DNA from: Porphyra umbilicalis
Lineage: Eukaryota; Rhodophyta; Bangiophyceae; Bangiales; Bangiaceae
NCBI GenBank assembly: GCA_002049455.2
Contig: KV919011.1
Span: 1-64,000, forward strand
DNA length: 64,000 nt
Direction of reading: 5' to 3'
The position numbers were made by a program, and so were the translations under genes. Under the pieces are notes generated by a model. That model searched no databases and was not told the origin of the DNA. It was given only the letters and a program-made list of their open reading frames with translations. Shown piece after piece: positions 21,525 through 32,600 of this stretch; positions within the stretch are counted from its first letter, which is position 1, and every line of letters begins with the position of its first letter.

Positions 21525-22493
21525 ATGGGCAGAATAGTGCTCGGCGTGGCGACCGCCCTGAGCCTCGTGGCGCTCGTGTTGGCGAGTTTTGGGGTGGCGA
21601 CCAACCACTGGGTGCGCCTGCACCGGCCCGACGGCAAGATGAACCCGGTGGAGGTCAACCAGCAGATGGCGTTTACGACCGTCAAGTACCCGGCGCGGTA
21701 CCTGGGGCTGTGGTACGGCTGCTACCGGTACGTTGGGCGTCGGTGCGGGGCTGGCTGGTGGCAGGCGGTCTGGGGGGGGGGGGGGGGGTGACGCGGGTGG
21801 CGTCGAGTGGTTGCTGTGGCGTGTTGGTGGCGTGCCGAGGTGGCGCGTCTAGGTGGCGCTTGCGCAGTGGTGGGGAGGTGCTCCACGTGCTTGGGCTGGC
21901 ATGCAGGAGCCGTCACTGACGTTGCCTGCCATTGCCGCCGTCGTGTCTTTCCCCGTATCCCTGTCGCCCGTTGCCATGTCCCCATTGTGTGTCACAGAGA
22001 AGACGGCAGCGCCGTATCGTGCGCCTACATCACCCACCGGTGTACGACCAACGTTTGTTGGAAGCGGATGCTCCGCGCCACCGTCATGGACACGGTGTGC
22101 CAGCGCAACGCGCTCGGCCCCATCGTCCCCCACTGCGCGGCGTTCCAAGTCTCCCGCATCACCGCGTGCATCGGCCTCTTCCTCCTCGTCGTTGCCGCCA
22201 CGTGCCTCGCCTCTGCGTTTGTCGTCACCAACCGCGGCTTTGCGGCGGTTGGGGGGCTGGCGAGCGCGCTCGGCGCCCTCGCAATCGTCGTCGCCACGTC
22301 GGTGTTTTACGCGCACCAGATGGGGGCGGCGGCGGGGCTCGGCGCCGACGGCCTCGCGTCCATTGGGTACAGCTTTTGGCTGGTGATGGCGGCGGCGCCG
22401 CTGGCGCTGCTCGCCGCCGTGGGTGGCTGCGCGGCGGCCAGCGTGTTTATTGGCGCCAAGGAGTATGACGTGGATCTGACGAGTTTGGGATGA
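21525..22493 (+). CDS. Claudin/PMP22-like four-TM membrane protein
   Basis: A 232-residue integral membrane protein. Exons are 21525-21727 and 21998-22493; the intron (GTACGT...CACAG, phase 2) joins GCYR to REDGS. Four hydrophobic segments are seen: about residues 4-25 (VLGVATALSLVALVLASFGV), and after the intron ITACIGLFLLVVAATCLASA, GGLASALGALAIVVATSVFY and FWLVMAAAPLALLAAVGGCA. The first extracellular loop has NHW, then GLWYGCYR, then a second cysteine about nine residues later, matching the W-GLW-C-C signature of the claudin/PMP22/EMP superfamily, which is best known from animals and fungi. The match is to the signature and topology, so the family call is moderate. The start follows a C run; an upstream in-frame start within low-complexity DNA is less likely. 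Confidence 0.7.
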
Positions 22494-22874
22494 GGGCGGG
22501 GGGGGGGAGGGGTGGCCGCCGTGGTGCGGGGGTCGACGCGGAAGCGGCGGCCGCCTGATTGTGTTCGTCGGCGGTCGTGCGGCCCCGTTGTGTATAGTCT
22601 GTGGGTGGTTGAGAGGGCACACGCCTCTGGGGAGAGGGGCCATACGGCGACAAAAAGCAAGCAGAAAAATACACGGTTTCGACACTGCGAGGCCCGCGAC
22701 CAGTGGCGGAGCGGATGCGCTTGACCATCTGAGCTGCACCGTGGCTGGAGAAACGCCAGAACCGATGGGACTCGAGCAACGCCGTAGCCCATGGGGTTGT
22801 TTTCCGGACCGGATTGTCCCTATTTAATGTTCACCCAGGGCCATCGCCCGGCTTCCACTGCTTGATCCAGCCAC
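22494..22874. other. Convergent intergenic region
   Basis: A 380-bp spacer between the ends of two converging genes. The minus strand contains a tRNA-like piece (near 22,676-22,746) with an A-box-like AGCTCAGATGGT, a weak B-box and a TATTTTTC terminator, but no full cloverleaf could be folded by eye, so no RNA gene is called. Confidence 0.4.
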
Positions 22875-23495
22875 TCACATCATGCACACCTTCACGTCGG
22901 GCGCCGTGACCGTCGACGGCTGTTCGGCCTGGCACTTGGGCGCAGAGACGACCACCGACACGTCCGACGAGACCGTCGACGTAATCTTGAGCTGCACCTC
23001 CCGCCCGGCCATCAGGGAGACGGCTCCACCCTTGGCGCGCACGACGGCGCCCTCCTCAACTTGTACCTCGCGCATGGCCATGATGCTCACGTCCCCGGCC
23101 GTCGCCTCGACCGTCGAGCCCTTCTTCACTTGCACCTTGTCGACGGCCGCGTCGATCGAGTTCGCCGACAGCGACGACATCTCCTCCACCTGAAACTTGC
23201 CGCCCCTGAGGGCGCCGGCGACCGAGGAGACGATCAAGTCGCCCGCCACGCGGGTGGTGGTGTACTTGCCAGTCTGCACTTCCATCCGGTCGGCGAGGAC
23301 CAGCGAGCAGTTGCCGGCCCAGGTGCCCGATGTGCCCTCGAGCATCTCCACCTCCATGAAGATGGGCGAGCCGTCACAAAATTTGTTGAGGAAGGCCTGC
23401 GACGTCAGCTTCTGCTCGTCTTGGGCGGCGACCAGGGCGGCGACGCCCACCACGGCGACGGTGGCGGCCAGCAGGGAGCAGCCAAAGGACTTCAT
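22875..23495 (-). CDS. Small secreted protein, function unknown
   Basis: A 206-residue protein opening with a clear signal peptide, MKSFGCSLLAATVAVVGVAA, and likely cleavage after ALVAAQ. The mature part has no family I recognise. Its second half is built of short alternating strands spaced by small turns (for example VSIMAMREVQVEEGAVVRAK, then VSLMAGREVQLKITSTV), which suggests a beta-helix or adhesin-like fold. Four cysteines are present. The coding sequence is regular, with strong G/C third positions and no homopolymer frame breaks. A good TATA box lies 140 bp upstream, so this may be a well-expressed cell-wall or extracellular-matrix gene. Function is inferred only from the signal peptide and repeats. 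Confidence 0.8.
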   Translation of the reverse strand: MKSFGCSLLAATVAVVGVAALVAAQDEQKLTSQAFLNKFCDGSPIFMEVEMLEGTSGTWAGNCSLVLADRMEVQTGKYTTTRVAGDLIVSSVAGALRGGKFQVEEMSSLSANSIDAAVDKVQVKKGSTVEATAGDVSIMAMREVQVEEGAVVRAKGGAVSLMAGREVQLKITSTVSSDVSVVVSAPKCQAEQPSTVTAPDVKVCMM

Positions 23496-23634
23496 GGTGG
23501 GGAGAGGGGGTGGGAGGGTGGCGTGCAACGAGCGGTTGCGCTGGGAGGGGTGTGAGGCGAGTGTAGGGCAGCGATGGGCGCGTTGACTGCTGAGGAGCTT
23601 CGTTGTGACACCTGCATGGGAGCCCGGTCGGCGG

Positions 23635-23641
23635 TTTTATA
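23635..23641 (-). promoter_or_regulatory. TATA box for the secreted-protein gene
   Basis: On the minus strand the sequence reads GAGTATAAAACCG, a canonical TATAAAA in otherwise GC-rich DNA. It is 140 bp upstream of the ATG at 23495, which would leave a leader of roughly 110 bases. It is one of the few clear TATA boxes in the window. Confidence 0.6.
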
Positions 23642-24320
23642 CTCGTCCGGCGCTCCAGACGCACACAGCGGGCTCAAGCAAGGGGGGGGATCCCCCGAGT
23701 CTGAGCCCGTTGTGTGGCTGCCCCGCGCCTGAACCCGTTGTGTGCGTCTCGCCCCACGGTGCGGGCCGCCGTTCAGGGGTCCTCTCACGGCGCGTGACGC
23801 CACCAATGCGGTGTCAAGCTCGGCAGTGCTTCGCATTGGAGGCAGACTACGTTGACGGTGAAGAGCTGGGCCCTCGGGAGAAAACAGGAGCACCACTGGT
23901 AGGCGGCCCCTAAATTGCACATGGAGCGGCGCGTGCCCTACGTCGCAGCGTCAGCGTCGCAGTACAGGGCCTAACTACCTCATCCATGGGCCGACACAAC
24001 AGACCGCCAGCGCGGGCGTTTGGCAGCCGTTTACTGTGTGGTCCGCCTTTTTGCGTTGCCACAACCGCGAGCAGCTGCCGACCGTTGGGGCCCACGCCGC
24101 CGCGTGGGGCCCTTCCATGAGGGGGTGGTGGGATGCGCCGGCGTGCTGGATCTGCCCTCTCAGGCGCGCGCGGCGGATGGCGCAACGCACAGGCGGCCGC
24201 AGGAGTTTTCGATCGGGCGGGGCCCGGCGGGAGAGGGGTTTCGGACGGGGCGCCGCTTGATTGGCGAGGACCCTGTCTTTCGCGCCACGGCCGAGTATCG
24301 TCTACATGGGACTTTGTCTC

Positions 24321-24347
24321 CATCGAAGCCTCATCGAGGCTTCGATG
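24321..24347. repeat. 12-bp stem hairpin
   Basis: CATCGAAGCCTC is followed by ATC and then the exact reverse complement GAGGCTTCGATG. The surrounding 150 bp contain several more CATCGA and TCGAGG phrases, and related ATCGAAGG and CATCGAAACC phrases appear at about 24965-24990 and at 44395-44410, which suggests a small repeat family. Confidence 0.7.
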
Positions 24348-24511
24348 CGCCATCGATCCGTCGAAACATGGGTCGATGACGGACGTCGAGGTTCTCATCG
24401 AGCCCATCGAACCGATGTGACTTCAGTTTGAGAGCCCGAGCAGGGACCCATCTGATTGGACAGCTGAAAGATTTTGTGTATGGACTTCAGGTATTCTGTC
24501 CGTTCAGTATG

Positions 24512-24718
24512 CTATTTATATGTATTTGCAACGCCAGTAATCTCAGCAGACATCCGTTCCGCCGTCGTCGAGACCATCTTCTTCACGAGGACGGGTGCCG
24601 TGAACGCATTTGAGCTCGTCTCGGCAAGCATCAACACCTGCGATGTCGCCGCACGCGGAGCACCGCGAAGCACAAGCCGGAGGACTGCGAGCATCAAAAA
24701 AATCCATCGTTTGTGCAT
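24512..24718 (-). CDS. Possible small signal-peptide protein or gene remnant
   Basis: A 68-codon frame beginning MHKRWIFLMLAVLRLVL, a hydrophobic leader with positive start like a signal peptide, then a short Ser/Thr/Ala-rich mature part. No family is recognised and no promoter is evident. The short length, lower GC and repeat-rich surroundings mean it may be a remnant of a secreted-protein gene or chance. Kept as a weak candidate. Confidence 0.25.
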   Translation of the reverse strand: MHKRWIFLMLAVLRLVLRGAPRAATSQVLMLAETSSNAFTAPVLVKKMVSTTAERMSAEITGVANTYK

Positions 24719-25620
24719 GTCGAAAGACCGCCTCTCACGCGATGTGGCCGGAGCCCCGTGCCTGTGCACGAAACTCACGCAACTTCGCGAAGCGGTGCCC
24801 GGACCTCGACAAAGCCATGTTGGCTTTGCTCGAGTCGAAGGTCGCCATGTGATGAGATGTCAGGCAATACCTGCACGCAGATGCCTGTAATTCTTGCAAA
24901 TGGGTCGGCACGGATTCTCAGTCTCATCGGCCAATGACACTACTCTAATGGAAACTGTTCTCATCGAAGGTCTCATCTATGTCCATCGAAACCCCTCCTT
25001 CCGATGACCAGATCCTGTCGGGTCCCAATATCATCGGATAAGGGCCTTCGATGGGAAAACGTCCGAAGTAGACGATCCGTGATATCCAGCCATGCATGGG
25101 GCGTCCTCGGCTGTCACGCCCAACGAGCTGTGGTGATAGCGCCCCGGACGGCGCCGCAACGTGGTGGGCACCCGCGCACGTGGGCGCCCGAAGGCACCTG
25201 GACGATTCGTTCGTGTAGTGCTGAAGTAGTCAGCACATTCCCAGCGGCGCGCCAACACGGGGGTCTGGACCGCTCCAACAACAGGCCCCAGACAGCACCA
25301 CCCAGTAAGAGTCGCAGCAATTTGTCGTTGTTTCTTCCCTTTTCTGTTTGTAATGCGCGTGCACGCTGGGCAGCGCCAACAAGAAAAACGGTCGGGACTC
25401 GCACTGTACGCGTCTCCCACCAAAAAAAAAAAAAAGCGGAAGCCGCCGCTCTTGACTTGGCACACTGTCACTTCCCCTAAGGAAGTGCAAGGCAGGGCAG
25501 GGCCCACCCCTCCGCCGCGCGCGGGGGACCACCCGAGCCACGGCGGGCGAGCACCTGAGCCACGGCCAATGAGTCAACAGACTACAGCACAGGACTGGAC
25601 CCTCCCCCCTCCCCCTACGC

Positions 25621-26819
25621 CTAATCGTCCTCCTCAAAAATGTCATCCTTCGTGTCCAGCAGCGCCGCCGTCTGCATTCGCCGCAGCAGGCGGTCGGCCG
25701 CCCCACCCCCCGCCACCGCAGCGGCCGAGGCGGTGGCCTCTGCCGCCTCGGCCGCCGCCTCGGCCTCGGCGGCGGCCATGCGGGCTTGCAGCTCGGCCCG
25801 CTGCCGGCGCAGGCGGGCCGTCTCGAGGCGCGCCTTGACGCCGACGTGCACCGCGCGGTGCATGCAAAACAGGGCCACCGTCGCAACGCCGGCGGCGAGC
25901 GTAACGACAATGCCCGACCAGCCGACCGTGAGGCGGGGGGGCCCGCCGGCGGGCACCGCCGTGCCGTGGCGCGCCACGCTCACGGTCAGGGTGTAGAGGG
26001 AGGCGGCGCCCATGGACAGCCACGCGTAGGGGAGGTGCACGGGCACGCTGCCGAGGAGGAGGTCCACCAGCAGCGCCCCCGTCGTCGCGTACAGCGTGAG
26101 GACGGGGAGGGGAAAGAGCGGCGGCGGCCGCACGGCCGACGTGCCAATGTACCAGTCGGGGTCCCGGAAGGCACCCTGCATGATGGCGTGAAAGACAACC
26201 ATCGTGCAGGAGTGGACAATGACCTGGGGAAGAAAACCCGCGCACGATTGGACCAGTAGAGCAAACAAGGGCTCAACAGGGAGGAAGCCAACCACAACAA
26301 AAAAAAACAGCCGCATAAAAAAAGCAAACCGCGTCAGCACCGTCGTCGCAGGTGTGGGAGAAGGCCCAACACGCACCAAAGCCACACCGCACGAGGCGAG
26401 AGGAGCTCGCCCCACCCCACCCGCCACAGACGCGCACCCGCGCCACGCCCCACACCAAACGCACCATCTGGTAACCCATGGCGATGGGCGCCACCCGCGA
26501 CAGCGGCTCCCGCGCAATAAACGACCAGCCGTGGCGCAGCATCCACAGGCCGCACAGGGTCAACCACAACCACGCCGTCGCCTGAAACGGCAACAGCAGT
26601 GCCGACACGCTGAGCATGGTCGCGTCCCGACGCACCAGCCGGTGCACGAGCGTCGCGACCGTCGCCACGCACAGCGCGACGCGCCACACCAGCAGCGCCC
26701 ACACGGGGAGGAGCACCGACGCGCCGACCTGCTCCATCGTGACGGGCGCAAAGAAGGGGGAGGTGTCCCCAAAAAAGACGTCCGCCGCCACCGCCACGCG
26801 CGTGCGCAGCGGCGTCGCG

Positions 26820-26855
<36 letters not shown>

Positions 26856-27832
26856 CCCGCCCCCGCTCCCACCCCCGCCCCCGCGTCGGTGGCGGGGGCG
26901 CCGCCGCCCAGGCTGCCGCCGCCGCCGCCGCCGCCGCCGCCGGGCGCTTTGCGCGCCATGGCCACGTCCATGTCGCCGAGCTCCGCCAAGTAGCGGGACG
27001 CGAGCGACTTGGTCGTTACGCCCGCGCTGCGGGGCGCCGCCGAGGCGCCCCCCCCCCCCGGGCGCGACGCCCACGTGGGCGACCGCCCCCCCGCCACCTC
27101 AAACGTCATGGACGCGGGGTTAAACGCCCACCGCCCCGACGCCGTCGCTGCCGCCGACGCCATGTCGAGCGCCCCCGCCGCCGCCGCGCCCGCCCCGCCC
27201 CCGTCGGCGCCCGCGCCGTCGCCGCCGGCAGCGTCGCCGTTGCCGCGCGCGCGCTTGCCGTACGCCGCCGCAAAGTGCTCGTTGGGGTCATTGACGGGGA
27301 TGAGGAAGGCCGCACAAAAGCGGCGCACGTTGCCTTTGCGCCCGCCCGACGGCTGCTTGAGCAGGGCCCCCGCATCGGCAGGGTCGGCGGCGGCGGCGGC
27401 GGTGACGGCGGTGGCAGCGTCGGCGTCGGCGACCGCGTCAGCGCCGGCGGTGGTGGCAGTGTCGTCGGTGGCGGCGCCGTCGGCAATGTCGGCGCCGGCC
27501 GCGGGGGCGGCCCGCCCCTGGGCCGCCCGCCGCGCCGAGACGCGCGACGTGGAGCGGCGGCGGGAGCGGCCGCCCCACAGGCCGTCGCCGGCCGCCGGCC
27601 GCTCGCCGTCAAAGGCAGACGTGGGGAGGCCCGGCACGGGACTGCGGCGGTCAACGAGCGGCGCGTCGCGGGTGTCGGCCGAGGGGAAAGGCGCGGCGTC
27701 GGCGTTGGTGGCGGGGCCGGCCGTCCCCCACGCGTCGCTGGCGGCGCCGCCCGTCGACGCGCGGCGCGGCGCGCCGGCCCCCACGTCGGCAGGCGGGGTT
27801 TGGCGGCCGGGGACAATGTCCGACCCGTCCAT
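25621..27832 (-). CDS. Multi-pass membrane protein, weakly rolling-stone-like
   Basis: A 656-residue protein. Exons on the minus strand are 27832-26465 and 26223-25621. The 241-bp intron has a GTGCGT donor and a TTTTCTTCCCCAG acceptor in phase 0, joining AMGYQM to VIVHSCTM. The first 350 residues are Ala/Gly/Asp-rich and probably disordered. They are followed by about six hydrophobic segments (LLPVWALLVWRVALCVATVA; ATAWLWLTLCGLWML; VIVHSCTMVVFHAIM; LTLYATTGALLVDLLLGSV; WLSMGAASLYTLTVSV; IVVTLAAGVATVALFCMHRA). The C-terminus is a coiled coil (ARLETARLRRQRAELQARMA) and an acidic tail DDIFEEDD. GALLVDLLLGSVPVHLPYAW resembles a stretch of the rolling-stone/FAR-17a-like membrane families; this is a weak impression. 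ATG 27832 is chosen because no upstream ATG continues the frame. Confidence 0.75.
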
Positions 27833-29663
27833 GGCGGCAGCCGCGCGCGCGCCGTTGACGATGGTCACACGCGGCACGCGGGCGGGGCCAGCGTCCGAGG
27901 CCGGCCGCGCCGGGCGGCGGCGCCCCTGCCGGCAACCGGGGTCGGACGTGTCGGCCGCGCCGCCGCCAGCACTGCCACCGCCAGGCGTCTATAGGAAGAA
28001 GAGGCCCGTAGCGGACAAAGGAGCGTGGGTGGGGTCGGGCCGACAGCGGTGCCCGCGCGGCGGCAGCCCGACCACGACGCGCGGACCTGCCGTCGCCGCT
28101 GCGGAGACGGCGCGACACGTCCGGACGCAGCCGCCGAGCCGTCACCGCACCGCCATTATCGGTTGTTCTGTAGATGAGATACAGAGCGCCGCAGTTTCAT
28201 TGCCATGGGCTGATGAGCAAGGAGGGGGTCATAGAGGGAGCACGTCAGCGCCGGACCGCCGCCACGCACCGCCGCCGCGCACCGCCGCTGGTCGGGGCCG
28301 CTGCTAAGACGAACCCCAACAGCGCCGATGAAGGGGCGCGAGCAGACAATTGTAGTGCCTGGCAAGAAGCGAAAGTAACTACTGAAAACTTGAATAGACC
28401 ATTTGTCGGGCGCCGAACAATTGTGCACGATGAACCACCATGATGCCGCGATTGAACCCCGACTGTCAGCATTACACGGATGTCCTCAGAGCTCCTCGGC
28501 TAGCGAAGCTGTCGTACAGCACGCAACGGCCACGAAGCGGGTACGTGGCCACGTCGTGGCCGTTGGTGCCTACGTACCTCTGTGCGGCATTGACACCCCG
28601 CGCGTGAAGGACAGTTGTGTCAGATGGTTGACACACGGATCAAGGACGGTGGCGCGGCACCCCGCGCCTGGCGCAACCGACGGGTGGTGCGGCTGCGCGG
28701 CCACGGATCGCGCGCGCCCGTCGCGCCACGGCCAACTGCCCGCGGGTCGATGGTGAGGCACGGCTGGTTCAAGCGACAAGCTCTTTGGTACGAGTGCTTC
28801 GAGGCGGGACGCGCCATGGACAGCGACGTGGCCAGCGGGCGCAGTCAAAGCAGAAGCACGCGGGGCTGGGGGCACGCGTTGGATGGTGCCCCTGCTCGGG
28901 CTCCCCCGCTCTTGACAGAGGCGCTGTCATGCGGTGCCCGCCCCGCGGTGCCGCCTCGCACCGGGTTGCCCTGGTAGCGCCAGCCGCCCGCGCGCCGTCA
29001 CGGTCGACCCCACGGTCGCCACCGCCGTGGCCGCCTACGTAGGGAGCCGCCAACCAGCGGCCGCGCGGCGGCGCCCGCCCGCCCGCATCCGAGGCCGCCC
29101 GCCCGCCGCCGCGCGCGTGCCCCACACGGGTGCGCCGGCGCAACGCGCGGGGCGGGGGGCAGACGCGCCGCGACGGCGTCGCTGTCAACCCCCCCCCGCG
29201 CGCCGACGCGGCCGCAACGCCGGGCGGCGGGAGGGCTTTGTGCCCCGTGCTGCCCGACGCTGCGGCCGCCCCCCGCCCCGCCCGCGTCACCCGTGTGCGT
29301 GGCGGGCGTCGGTGCGCGCTGCCGCCACGGGGGTGGGAGGGGGTGGGGGGGGGGAGGGTGCCCCCCGCGCCCGTGCGCCCGTCGATGGCGGCGGCGCGTG
29401 CTGCCGCGCCGCAGGCGGTGCCGAATGGGCGTCGCGCGGGCGGCGGCCCGGCGCGCAACGTGGGGTGGGGCAGCACCCCGCCCCACGGGTGGGGGCCTCC
29501 CCCCAAAAGCGTCAGCAGCCGGCGGGTTCCGTCCCCCACCCATCCCGCGAGCGCAGTAGTGACAACGACCGGGCAGCGGCGGTGCCCCCGCTCCCCCGCG
29601 CCGTCGGCCGTCGGTGCGCGGCATCCACCGGTGGCCTGCGGGTGCCGCCTCGTCGTCACCACC
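27833..29663. other. Divergent intergenic region, 1.8 kb
   Basis: The spacer between two genes transcribed away from each other, so it carries both promoters. The centre (28,150-28,650) has lower GC and many stops; the right part is GC-rich with long chance frames on both strands. No recognisable protein or RNA is seen. Confidence 0.4.
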
Positions 29664-32600
29664 ATGGTGCTCCCCCCCCCCTGGCGCGCCCGCGTGCGGG
29701 TGCGGCTGGCCGCCGCCGCCGCCGCCGCCGTCGCCGCCGTCGCCGCCGCCGCGTCGGGCGTCGCCGCCGAGGTGCTGCGGTGGAATGCTGGCGGCGGCGC
29801 AGCGGGCGGCGGCTACGCCGCCGACCTCCCCCCCGGCGTGACGGTTACGGGCGGGTGGCCGTACAAGTCGGGCCTGCCCATTGCGCGGACGCGCCTCGAC
29901 GCCATGTACGGGTCGCACCGGGCGGGCACCTTTTTGTACACCGTCGCCGCCAAGCCGGGCACCTACGCCCTCCGCATCCACTTGGCAGAGGTGTGGGCGC
30001 CCAACTACAAGGTCGGCGCGCGGGTGTTTAACCTCCGCGCGGGGGATGGGACCCGGACGACCGGTCGCGCCCTCAAAGTCGACGTCTACAAGCGTGCGGG
30101 GGCGGGCGCCAAGGCGGTCGTCGTCGCCTTTAACAGGGTCATCGTCGGCGGCAGCGGCAAGATTATCATCCAGTGCCAGTCGGTTACGGAGCAGTGCATG
30201 ATTTCGGGCGTGAGCGTCAGCCCGCGGTCGGCAGGCGCGGGCTTCCCGACCCCAACCACCGCCCCCCCGGCCGACAACAACCGCGGGGAGGACCACCGCG
30301 CACACGCCGTCCCGGGCGCCCCCTACACAGCCATTGACTTTAACGGCGACGGCGCCGAGGCGGTCACGCTCGACGGGTCGGGCTCCCACTCGCACTATTT
30401 CAACGCCGCGACCGGCGACGCGGGGCGCATCGTGGAGTACGCGTGGACGCACGGGTCGAGCGGGGAGCGCCTCGGCTCGGGCGTCACCCTCACCTCCACC
30501 TTCCCCGTCGGCGTCACGCCCGTCACCCTCACCGTCACGGACAACACGGGGGCGGTGGCGACCGACGGCACGACCGTGACGGTCGGCACGGGCGCGACGA
30601 GCGGCTGGTGGTGCTACTGGATGACCAAGACGAGCCGCCTGCCGCCACGGTGGGTCACCGCCGCGCCCCGCCCGCAGTACGCCGCTTCGACGGGGGCGGT
30701 GCGGTTTGGGGCGGGCAAGCACGGGTGGGCGGGCTTCCCGACGCCCTTTGGCGCGGGCTGGGCGATGCGCTGCGTCGGCTCGTTGGACGTGGCCAAGGGC
30801 GGCCGCTACCCGTTCAAGCTCACCGCCAACGGGCCCGTGGCGGTGTACCTCGGCACCAAGCCGCTGCTCGCCCTGGGCGGCGCGGGCGCCGCGACGGGGA
30901 CGTGGACCAAGACGGCGCGGCTGGCGGCCGGCTCGACAGTCGTGACGGTCGTGTATTGGAAAAAGTGGGACAACCTCGGCACCGTGCAGCTGACGACGCC
31001 GCCGGGGCTCCCCGTGTCGTACGCGGCCAACAAACAGCTGCCCGTCCTCACGGGGCTGTCGACCTCGTCGGGCGGCGTGGGGGGGGGGACAACCGTCAAG
31101 CTGAGCGGCTCGGGGCTGTTCAATGGCGAAACGGTGTTTTTCGGCAAGACGCAGGCGACGATCATCAACGATGGGGGGGGCGAATCCTCTGACTCGATCT
31201 ACGTCAAGAGCCCCGCGGGCACGTCGACGGTGTCGGTGACGGCCAAGACGGGCAACGGGGTCAGCAACCCACTCAAGTTCACCTATGGGGGCACCGGTGG
31301 CGGCGGCGACGGAGGAAGTGGCGTGCCGGCGACTACGGAAGTCAAGTACGTGAGCACGCACCTCAAGACCAAGTCGGGCGCCAAGTTCACCTCCGTGCCG
31401 TTGGCCACCTCCATTGCCCTTGGGGCCGACGGTCTGACGTACTTTATCGGCTCCCTCACGGGCTCCGTGTACAAGGTGCGAATGATCAACCACCATGCCA
31501 TGACCGTCGGCTCTTACTGCCAGGGCCCCTCCTCAGGCGCCAAGCGTATCATCGCGGGGGTGGCGGTTAACCCCGCGTTGACGGGCGGCTCGTTCGTCTA
31601 CGCCTCGTCCTCGATCATCAACTACCAGTCGGAGGGCCTCTCCGTGGCCGACGGCGGATGGGCCAATGGCCGCATCGAGTTGTACAAGGCTGTGGCCGAC
31701 GAGCGCTGCCTCGTCAAGGTGAAGGACGTCATCACCGGCTTGCCCGTCTCGGCGCACGACCATACGCTGAACGGAATGGCGTTTGACCAGGTCGGTAACC
31801 TGCTCATACAGGCGGGCAGCAGCACCAACGCGGGCTACAACGGCCCCGGCTCGGAAAAGTCGGGCGGCGTCGACGAGTCGCCCCTGTCGGCGGCAACCCT
31901 CATCGCCTACCTGTCAAAGGGGCCCACTTTCGACGGCAAGGTGACGTACGACAACATGGCGGACCCGGCCACCGCCAAGCAGACGGGCGGCGACGTGGCG
32001 GTGTTTGCGTCGGGCATCCGCAACGCTTTTGGCTTGCTTCGACACTCGTCGGGCCACCTGTACGGCCTTGACAATGGCGGGAACAATGGTATGTTTTGGT
32101 GGCGTCAGTTTCAGACGGCCGGCTTGGTGAGTGCGGTGTGCATTGGTGGCAGCGGCCACCGTGGTTGGCGCATACCTCGTGGGCATGGCGCTGACCTCTG
32201 TTTCATTCGTGCACTTGCTTGCCTCTTGTGTGGCTCTGCCTTGCTTTGTTTGTTTCAGGCTATGGTGACGTTCGGACCGGGTGCGGGCCGGATGACCACC
32301 TCCCCTTCCCGACAGCGGGCGACCCCAGGGACACCCTCATACTGCTGAAGGCCGGTTCGTACCACGGTCACCCAAATCTGAACCGCGCCCGCTCCGACAC
32401 GCGGCAGTGCGTGTGGCGCAAGCCACTCGAGGAGGTCGGTGGCTCGACAGCGGCGCTCGCGACGCTCTCGTCGTCGACAAACGGTGCGTTGGGGTGCTTT
32501 GCTCTCTGTCGGGGTTGGCTGCTCCGGGACAATGGGCGGTCACAGTGTATGTCGACAGTGTGGGCACGACACTGACCTGTTGCTTTTTTGTGCTTTTGAC

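Larger units (their letters stand above)
23642..25620. other. Gene-poor region with TCGA-rich hairpins
   Basis: About 2 kb with lower GC and many CATCGA/TCGAAG phrases, including a strong hairpin at 24321-24347. Only one possible small gene is seen (24512-24718, minus). An A13 run at 25425-25437 and short C/T-rich parts are present. No known domain is recognised. Confidence 0.4.

Noticed and set aside
17838-21623. A minus-strand open frame of about 1,260 codons
   Set aside because: Long frames exist here in several other frames too, all Arg/Pro/Gly/Ala without domains. The absence of stops is explained by extreme GC content.
22676-22746. tRNA-like piece on the minus strand (A-box-like AGCTCAGATGGT, CACGGT/ACCGTG ends, T-rich terminator)
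   Set aside because: No complete D, anticodon and T arms could be folded and the B-box is imperfect. A scan with a tRNA covariance model would decide.
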